Origin: Cyprinodon diabolis
Taxonomy: Eukaryota > Chordata > Actinopteri > Cyprinodontiformes > Cyprinodontidae
Direction: 5' to 3'
Assembly: GCA_030533445.1 (NCBI GenBank)
Contig: CM060073.1
Coordinates: 36,473,428-36,537,427, forward strand
Length of the DNA: 64,000 nt
Shown: in pieces, positions 55,580 to 64,000 of the stretch
Layout of the letters: each line of letters starts with the position of its first letter
Position numbering within the stretch: the stretch's first letter is position 1
Program-made: the position numbers and the translations under genes
The notes under the pieces: generated by a model
Seen by the model: only the letters and a program-made list of their open reading frames with translations
Told to the model about the DNA's origin: nothing
The model's database searches: none

Positions 55580-58500
55580 CTGTTAACATACAAAAGAAAT
55601 CATGCAGATAAATCAAAGAAGAATTTTGACATACAGCACAAGTGGATATATCTAGCATTTAGTAGTTGTTTAACTTCTGGGTGGCTACACACCTTGACAC
55701 AAATACAGCTTAATTTTCAATGCTTTTAATGCACTAAACAGGGTTTCTACATTGTTCAGTGGTGTGAAATGCATACACAAAAAAAATACATAGTCAACCA
55801 ATACAATCATTTTTAAGAGTCCAAACTCAAGATCCAAAGACAATTAAGTATCTTTTGCAACTGCAGTCAGATTCTCTCTTACATCAATGTTAATCTCTGG
55901 AAGTTTGAAGTATAGAGTAGGATGAAACTTGCAGATTTAATTAGAATAAAAGGAGATTCTAATAAGTAGGGGCTTAGGTTAGCCATATTTAAATGCATGC
56001 TAAACCATGCAAATTTTATATTTGTAAAAAAACACATGGAATTCCATGCATCAAAGTTAAAGGGGTACAACGATTTTAGCAAGGCATCCTAACGGTACAC
56101 ACAGAAAATGACTAATACTATTAACAACAGGAAAACAGGAGCTTTCTTGTACATTAAAAAAATCAGCTTTTTAAAACAGTGATATGCAATTTTCAGATTT
56201 CTTTCTGTATTTTTCTTTCCAGCTTTTGTTCCATTGCTTCATGTGGAGGACAATTACCAGCATTCATAGTGCTTCCCTCAAACTTGGACAGCTCCTTCGT
56301 GTGAAACAAAAGCAACCTGTGCTGTGTTAAGCTCTGGGGTTTTAGGCATTTTGCAGGTGAAAACCTGTCCAACCACACCCTTCAGTCTACTGTCACTGTG
56401 GCAACCCAACTTATGGTTTGTTTTCATGAGACCATCGAGAGGTAACTCTATTGCTTAGTTAGGAGCACTATAATTACTTTGTTTTGTTGCTCAAGCTCCA
56501 AGGCAGATATTAGAGATAAAGGAGATGAAGAGAGGAAGATCTTATAAGCCTTGATTGTGTAGAAATCACTAGTTTGCATTTTAATCAAAGTTCCTCTCTT
56601 GTGTAATATGCTTTAAAAATCAACCAGAGCCAAATTAGTCAAAAAAAGGGTTGTGTGACTTATCCAGATAGCCTAAGAGAGTAGATAAAATGACAAATCT
56701 CTATTTAGTCTTCCACATGTCTCTGTGGGGATGCAAGAATCCTGCATTTCTCCTTGTTTGAATGTGCGTAGATGTAAATCTTTCTCGGCAAGACTATGTC
56801 AATAACATCTGGAGCTACAGTAGGTAGTAAGGGGCCATGGACAGCTTTAACAGCAGGTCAGTTATGAATGTGCTTTAATGGGTACCTGGATGTGTGTATG
56901 TGGAGGAAAGAGGCAGCATTTTATTTAAAAAAAATATGCTGTCAGCCTGCCTGTTAGCTCCGTAAGCATCTCTTAAACACTCAGTTATGTTTTCCCTAAT
57001 ACAACAAACCTGCCTTTGTTTTCTCCTCCCACTGAACAAAGCACACCAAAAGTCAGTGAGTATGTGAGTTTGCTAAGGACACAGTGACCATATTGTGCAC
57101 CTCTATTCATCAGGCTGCATCCTGCACGAGGGGGCAAGCCAGCACTGTTCATTTATTATTTAATGTTTTGATAATGCAAGTGTTAACTATGTCTCTCGCA
57201 TGTCACCAAGCAAAAGGATGTTTTGCAAACATTAGATTATAAAGCACACAGTGTTTTCTATCAAACTGTAGATTTTGAAAAGATTATCAGTGCTAAGCGA
57301 GAGGTGTAGTCAAAGTACAGTAAGCAGCACTGTCTACAGAGGATAATGAAATCTCAATCTACTTCTAGTTTGAGTTAAAACAGAAACGCAACACCATAGT
57401 AAAATAAATTAGAAATGTATTCTATTTTTTCCATAATATCATGTAATAGCAGAGAACCTTAATGCAGTCAGGAGGAAGATGAAATCATGAGGAAAATTAT
57501 TCTGAAAATGTTAATAATATAGAGAGCAGAAAGAAAAATAAGCAACAAAAAGGTGAATGAACTGCAACTGAGGAGCAAAGGACACTGCTATGAAGTACTT
57601 TGAAACAACAGATTAACATTTTATATGATTTAGGTAAGCAGACATAAAGCAGAAACGCATATAACAGGTAAATAAGAAACAAAAGAAAGGATGTGTAAAT
57701 TTACTCAGTCAAATATGAATAACAGTGATTGAAAGCAAAATAAATGCCACTAAATGCAGAATTTAAGTCACAAAAAGAAAAATAAGATTCAAAAAGAGTT
57801 TCAGGTTGTGTTTATCATTATTTAATTCAATGGTAAAATCCTCAGTGTTTAATACAGCTGAAATTCATGACTAATGCATACAGGTATTGTTCTTCACATG
57901 GCTAAATTGTTACATTTTACTAAAAAAAAGAACTGTGCAAAAAGTAGATAGATCTCTGTAAGTAGATAATTAAGGAAAATTAACAAAATTGTTCAATTGG
58001 ATTAAAAGAAAATTGTGGCAAATATAATAATCAAAGAAAGATTAGTTTTTTTAATAGGAAAGATTATTTTCCTAAACTGCACAGTTGCTCAATTCATTCC
58101 AAACTGAGGCAGTGAGCCAAATTTATGGATCCTTGGTTTGCATCCATTTCAAAAGGTCAGCGTTCACAAGCAAAGGACAGTGTCCCTCTGAGTACTAACT
58201 GCATGAGCAAATTCTCCACCCACATTGAAACAAGAATGTAGTTGGGAACACAATGAGCGGAGGGGTACACACTTTGTTCTACCAGCTTGACTTTGCACAA
58301 ACAATGATCTTTGGACTGGAAGTTCTAAAGGTCAACATGTAAGACTGTTGCAATAAACCATAAATAAACTTTCATATGATAGAAATAATTTATATGATCA
58401 ATTAAAGTTAGCTCAATAATTTATGTTTGCATTCTTGTTGTGTCTCCGTCTCTTTCTACTTAGAGTCTGGATGACATAAGGTTCCACTTCGGAGCCTCAT

Positions 58501-59360
58501 GAGCTCCACTCATCCTCCCCCTTGTTTCCTTAGAATAGTGGGTGTAGCAAAACAGCCTCATGACTGAGGAGTAACAAGCTAGAGAAATGCAAGTTAATAT
58601 CTGGAAAAACATAGACGAATTTGGTTATGAAACTAAATGAGAATGAATATACTGTATATATATATTTTTTAATCACAATCATCTCTTATGCAAACACTCT
58701 TTAAGCACCTCTCGTTGGACACTTGTTCATTCTGAGGCTAGGCACTCTGGATGATCAACGCTCTGGATGCCTGTTCTGTACAGTACCAAGGCTTTATTTC
58801 CTTAGATGAGTTGGGGGGAAAAAATAGTTTTTAACACGTTTTTTTGAGCCACGAAATCCAACCTTATAACTTAATTTGTGTAGTATGACTGGGCAACTAA
58901 GTGAGTTTGCAATATAATTACAATTTAAAAAAATTAAATGTTAATAAACTAAATGTTGCTTTTATAATTTTTAACAAGACTAAGATAATAATATTGTCTC
59001 ACTCCAGCATGTTTGCTACTATGTTTAAAGTGGGTTTGATGTGCCAAAAAAGGAAAGAGAGACTTCAAGCTATGCACATGTATGCAAATAAAAGTTAGCA
59101 CTTTTCCAAACAATTGTTACAGTTAAGTCCTCGAGCAAAGGAGCTGGACAAAAAAGCTTTGAAGAGAATGAAAAAATGGAAAGCCTGGAGTTAAACATCA
59201 GTCAACAGTGCAGAGGAAAATCATAATAAAATAGCAATCCCAATATTTGTCGAAAATAATTACAATTTCAATTTTTGGCAAAATCCTTCAGCACTTCTGT
59301 GTAGTCATTTAATCAGGATTGTGATTCTACTAAAATGTTCTCTTCTTGTTGATAGTAAGA
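55580..59360 (-). other. Upstream intron of the drebrin-like gene, no exon found
   Basis: The exon at 55579 begins inside a codon, so at least one upstream coding exon exists. I searched this strand for a short exon ending in TG before a GT donor and preceded by an ADF-H N-terminus, without success. Sequence is AT-rich and has no defined repeat. Confidence 0.55.
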
Positions 59361-60319
59361 TAGGGGTGTAAATAATAATCGTTTTGTATCGATGCATCGA
59401 TCCAAAAGCCGATGATCCGATGCATCGACACGTCCGCAAGATAATCGATTCATGTTTTTTTTTTTCCTCCGGTCTATTTTTATCCATTTGCTCCTGGGCG
59501 TAATTCTCCTCCCGTGCTGCGGTGCCGCTAAACCTATTTAGCCCTCCTACCGCGCTTCCTGGTTATACTCTTACAGCAGTGTGTTGCAGTAAGCTTGACA
59601 CAGACATTTTTAAATTATGCTCAGTATTGAAGCGTGGTCTGTGCTACACACTGTGGGTCTAGATACGGCCGAGGCAGTGAGGAAGTGGGGACGAGTTTAG
59701 TCCGACGACGGAGGGACATGAGGGCCAAAAAGAGCGGAGATCCAGCTGGAAAAAGGGTCCCAGCGTTCTCGTGCACCTCGCTCTTCTAGCGGGTCAAATT
59801 TCACGAGTTGTTTTCCGCAATTTCGGTCATAAAAACAAAACAAGCCGGCCTCCTGTTTGCTGCACTGTTTGCGGTCAGCTACAATCTGGGAGAGGTGCAG
59901 CGGAGCGTCTCTCAAGGGGGCGGAGCCTTCTTCTTCTTCTTTTTTTAATGGCGGTTGGCAAACAACTTATAGGTGCATTACCGCCACCTTCCAGAATGGA
60001 CTATGGACCAGACAAACTATTATGTTCTCCCTAAAATACCTGTTCTTCTTAGAAAATTAAAAATACTCCCAAAAACTACATCCCCAGATTACCTTTGAAA
60101 CAATTCCCTTATATCTAGTTTATTTTTATTCCTGTCTAACTCTCTACGCAACATCTCTCTTTCCTGAGTATATTTATTACATTCTAAAAAAATATGTTGG
60201 ATACACCACGATTCGAATCGAATCGTGGTGTATTCTTGAGAATCGAAAATAATCGAATCGTTGGGTCAGGAAATCGATAATGAATCGAATCGCCATGATG
60301 GATGTGATTTACACCCCTA
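59361..60319. mobile_element. Nonautonomous DNA transposon, 959 bp, composite
   Basis: Terminal inverted repeats TAGGGGTGTAAAT (59361-59373) and ATTTACACCCCTA (60307-60319) are perfect over 13 bp. Subterminal regions contain 'ATCGATGCATCGATCC' at left and 'GAATCGAATCG' units at right, as in fish hAT families. An 8-bp duplication is not evident: only the last three bases adjacent to each end agree. The interior 59500-59930 is GC- and CpG-rich. From about 59923 a 'CTTCTTCTTC...TTTAATGGCGGTTGGC' sequence recalls a separate, very common fish repeat and may be a nested insertion. Confidence 0.75.
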
Positions 60320-63300
60320 GCAGCAGATCACCATCATACATTTGGGCGACAGTCCCCAAGTGAAAACTGCCTAAACTCACCCAGGATGTTGGGGATTATG
60401 TCGGCAACAGCTGAAATTATAGATTAGATTTTTGGTCAAAACTGCAAGTACCAGAATATAAAATAGAATATTTTTCGCCAGCAGGTTTTAACATTTTAAT
60501 GCAGGTATTCATAAACTTTTTCACTACTGTTCAGTAAGAAAAGGTTTCAGTAAAGTAATATTAATCAAACAATCATCTCTTTATCTTTTATATAAAAAAT
60601 AAAAATAAAAATATTGAAATTCTCCTGGCATTTTAAAACCTGTGAAGTTTTTACCTATACCAGTTATATATTGATAACAATTCTATATTAGTGTTGAATA
60701 AACAAACCATATACCTTGGCAAGTGAGTGAAGGCATTGGGCTTGATATAAACATTGCTAAAAAGTATAACAAATTACATAGACAAATTAACATAGTTAAT
60801 GTTATCAAATTAACAGATCAAATGTATATTAGCAGCAAATAATTTCTTATGAAGTGCATTGCTAACAGATATTTTCAAATGTAATATGAACAGCGGCTGT
60901 CTGAAACTCTGCACACCACTGTAACTATAATGATGTGATTTTAATACAGAAGAGGGGAATGGATTGAAATGCTGGATTGGTGTCATTCATTCGATATATA
61001 ATCTAGATAATAAGTCAATATTGGAGCCGATATTTGATTTGGGGATCTGATCGATACATCTCCAACACCAATTAAACCCAAAAGCCTTTCTAAGTGTTGT
61101 TTCTGATAGTGTCGACCCCCTAAGTGCTACAGTGTAACAGAATAATGCATCAATTAACAAACTTTCTTGAACTTGACAATTAGGGGTTTATGCTTGCTCC
61201 TAGTGTACGTACTGGGTCAGACTTTTAATAGATTGTTTTATGATTGGTTTCTGTTTCTGCACAACAAATGGCGTGGGGCTGAAATATGTTAGTTAACTCA
61301 AAACGTTTAACAGATTTTTGTAAATATTCTTTTTTGCCTCAGAGAATATCAGATTTATTAAAAGGAAGGGAATTCAATTTAATATAGATCAGATTCAAAT
61401 CTAGTATATTTTCATATTTACAGTACACCCTGCCCCTGCCCCAATTGCTTCAAACCTTTCTGAAACAGCTGAATGATTATAGAGTCTATTGGATGAACTG
61501 CAGTGTGCAATAAAACAACATAAGCTTTGGTATTTAAGGGGCTAGTTTTATCACTTTAGTACTGGTAGCATAAGCTGCCTAAGAAATTGTAAGGTCTCCC
61601 AAGCTAATAGACCACATATGCCCCTCCACAGACATGGAGTGAGCAACAGATGGGAAAAACAGACTTTCTTTCTCTCTCTACTCCAGCCCACCACTAAATG
61701 CAGCCAGCTATGACTTCAGCGGGATGAGGATACATTGAAAATAGGGAAAGAGGCCACCAATAAGGGAGGTGAGGGATGTGAAAAGAAGAAAAACAATCCC
61801 AATCCTTACTCAGAAAATAAATGTGTCAGACTTGTATGTTGGATAGATACAAATTCTACAGCTATCACGGTTAGAGAACTGATACAGCTGTATCCTGTAT
61901 GAAAAGTACTTAAAGCCATGCATGCAGTTTATAACACACATGCACCCACAGTCCCACACAAAAGAAAATCTCATGGCATTTCAAGTTAGTTACAGTACTT
62001 TTCTTAGGACTTCCAGAGACCCTTCACCCCCACCCATCCAAACATGTTACGCTCTATCATTTTAAGATTAACAGGAGCAGAAGCAGACCTTGTCATCACC
62101 AGTGCAAACATGCTCCTACACCAAGGCTGAATTCTATTTCGCTGTGATAAAACACAAGTAATCCTTCTCTTTTTTTTATCATTACTGAAGAGATTTTCTA
62201 TTCTACCACTTTAAGAATGGATAACAGTAAACCCTCAGCCAAGATACAAACATTATATTTTATCTTTGACTCCTACATTAAATCTTTTAGGTACTGGTCT
62301 TTGTACAAACATTGCATTGTTTTTCTCCTTCTCGATCTTCACAAACTCAGACATTTGGGAAATTAAACTAAACTTGATTTTTACTTTATCTCTATAGGCT
62401 GCACCTTTACAACCCACTCTATTATCGTTAAGACCTTCTAACCCCCTGTGCCGTGCATTACTCCTACACGCTGTCTGCATGTAGGACATGGAGACGGCAC
62501 TAGAATATATTTCTCTATGCAGTTTACTAGCCAAAACAGTTGATATGGGGATTAGATTAATGTCTCCTTAGCTTATTGTCAGCTTATCATCTAACCAGTT
62601 TAATCCTGTGAATAAAGATGAAGATTCTTGCATGACCAGATAAAGAATATAATAAAGTATGCTAAAATGATAGGTATGAGAACCTTTAGGAGGGTTCAGG
62701 TAATATCAGACTTTGCAGCCCTGGTAAAGGTCTTGATTTTCATTTATTTGCTCAAATCTCCAAAAGTAGTACTGAATGTTCCTATTTTTTCTAAATAAGT
62801 GGTTTGTTCAGTGGATACTGGTGGATGCTTAATCCATTAGTTAACTATGCTTTTGTTTATTCTCCTTTCTCCCCTTTCTGCTCCCCAAACCCCCACTCTC
62901 AGCTTAGAGCTGACCTGTCTCCTCTTTCTATTTTTAGCTGGTCTCCTAGTCTACCTCTTAGTCTACGTTGCACTGGGGAGCCCAGAGACGTCCCCCCCAG
63001 CACAACTCACTAATTTCCTCTGTCCAAAAATGGGCAAAATAATTCCAGCAAGAGCTGACTGCTGAAAAAAATATCTTTTCCTCAGTCACTGAGGTAGTTA
63101 CTCATGCCGCCTCTATAAACCAGCTCCAAAGGTTCACACATTCCTGTTACAGTCAGAGACACATGGAGATATATTTTTAGGGGGGTTGTGACTTTCGAGT
63201 AAGAAGGAAGTAATACAATAAATAACTTATAGAGTATGAAAAAGAGAAATAAAAGCACAAAAAAAGAAAAGTTAGGAACAAACTACACTAATACATATTT

Positions 63301-63574
63301 TTAAATGGATTCAACACAAACACAAATAACTTATGTGGAATGAAACATTGCCATTAATATTTGGACTAAGATTGTAGCCCTACTTTTATGTCTTTCTTCC
63401 TTTTTTTTTAAATAGGATAGTATGGAAAAGGACCCAATGGTATTATTGGTGGTGATTGTGTAGAAAGCTGTTTGACTCCCACTGTCTTACAGTATGTTGA
63501 CTTGCCTCTGAACAATGCACTTTATTCCAAATTGCCTGCAAATCAGTATATCATTTATTTGAGACAACATGGCT
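60320..63574. other. Upstream intron or intergenic sequence, no gene supported
   Basis: Contains 'TATTGGAGCCGATATTTGAT' and 'GATCTGATCGATACATCTCC' at 61020-61070, a remnant of a fish hAT-like or related repeat. The plus strand at 62847-63065 is open and would encode a hydrophobic stretch ('LLFLFLAGLLVYLLVYVALG') after a pyrimidine tract with AG, but no neighbour exon supports it. Otherwise unassigned. Confidence 0.45.
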
Positions 63575-63665
63575 CTAGGACAGGGCTATGCAAATTCATT
63601 CTTTGAGAGCTACTATCCTGCAACCTTAACATGCATCTGTTCTCCAACACTCCTGAATTTAGTCC
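63575..63665 (+). repeat. Short dispersed repeat ('GAGAGCTACTATCCTGCAAC')
   Basis: Contains 'TTTGAGAGCTACTATCCTGC', 'AACCTTAACATGCATCTGTT' and 'CTCCAACACTCCTGAATT'. It resembles the fish repeat with consensus '...GAGGGCTACTATCCTGCAAC' and is related to the palindromic copies at 779, 23290 and 25259. Element ends are not clear. Confidence 0.45.
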
Positions 63666-64000
63666 TGAAAAAGCTGGTATTTTGGCATAGAGATGGATCT
63701 AAAAGCTGAGTAAAAGGAAAGTAGCTTCCCAGGCATGGACTTGGGCCCCCATGCTCTTGTGCAGTAGTCAAAACTCAAATGCTTACACCCCTGCAAATTG
63801 GAGAGCTGTAAGAGATTGCGACAACAAAAATGTTGTGAGATTTAGACCCCTAAATTAATAACACTATAGACAGGCCTACAGAGCAGAGGCTTCTGTTGGA
63901 GACAATATGGAACCCTTATGGCTAACCACTTTCATGTTTTTTCATCCTGTCCAGGTATCTATGGAGATAAATAAAATAATAGAAGAGCATTTTGATTTAA

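Noticed and set aside
57190..57245. Short minus-strand candidate for the missing first exon, ending in TG before GTGACA
   Set aside because: It would supply only eight residues after an ATG, without family similarity. The first exon is more likely outside the window.
60380..60415. Possible small minus-strand exon between 'ATAATTTCAG' and 'GGTGAGT'
   Set aside because: Strong-looking splice sites, but the 30 bases do not give the Trp before ALFTYEG expected from the drebrin family, nor any recognisable ADF-H N-terminus.
62804..63065. Plus-strand open frame with a hydrophobic segment resembling a membrane helix, preceded by a pyrimidine tract and AG
   Set aside because: No family resemblance, no supporting upstream or downstream exon, and T/C-rich sequence readily gives Leu/Phe-rich peptides. 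Not called as a gene.

Overview
The window looks like a piece of a teleost fish nuclear chromosome. It is AT-rich, has split genes with canonical GT/AG introns, long tetranucleotide and dinucleotide microsatellites, and a mix of Tc1-like, hAT, PIF/Harbinger and 3'-truncated LINE copies typical of ray-finned fish. I saw no bacterial gene, CRISPR array, rRNA or convincing tRNA.

Only one host gene is supported. It lies on the minus strand from about 55.6 kb down to 32.8 kb and encodes a drebrin/drebrin-like (Abp1 family) actin-binding protein. I could place 15 coding exons whose splice sites and phases all join. They encode most of an ADF-homology domain, a Glu/Arg-rich coiled coil, a drebrin-like 'MNPREFF' motif, a Ser/Pro-rich linker, a very acidic segment and a C-terminal SH3 domain ending in '...PANYVETI'. 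The 5' coding end (about 25-30 residues in relatives) was not found and probably lies beyond position 64000. About 775 residues are visible, far more than the roughly 430 of mammalian DBNL; the excess is in the linker and acidic exons.

The introns carry most of the well-preserved mobile elements. The main one is a 2.85-kb PIF/Harbinger element (48527-51371) with 16-bp terminal inverted repeats, 3-bp duplications, a Myb/SANT-like gene on the plus strand and a HARBI1-type DDE transposase gene on the minus strand, each with one intron. Both genes look close to intact, but each seems to have a single-base lesion in a homopolymer. There are also two small hAT elements with target-site duplications (34778-35158 perfect; 47095-47497 with 7 of 8 matching), a nested Tc1 remnant (40425-41215), a second Tc1 remnant (38078-38800), and a 0.96-kb element with 13-bp inverted repeats (59361-60319).

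Positions 1-32.6 kb hold no gene I can support. They contain LINE and Tc1 fragments, a dispersed family of short palindromic repeats, a cluster of three long microsatellites at 14.4-15.5 kb, and several more complex, less AT-rich stretches that are candidate conserved noncoding elements. That last point is inference, since no alignment could be run.
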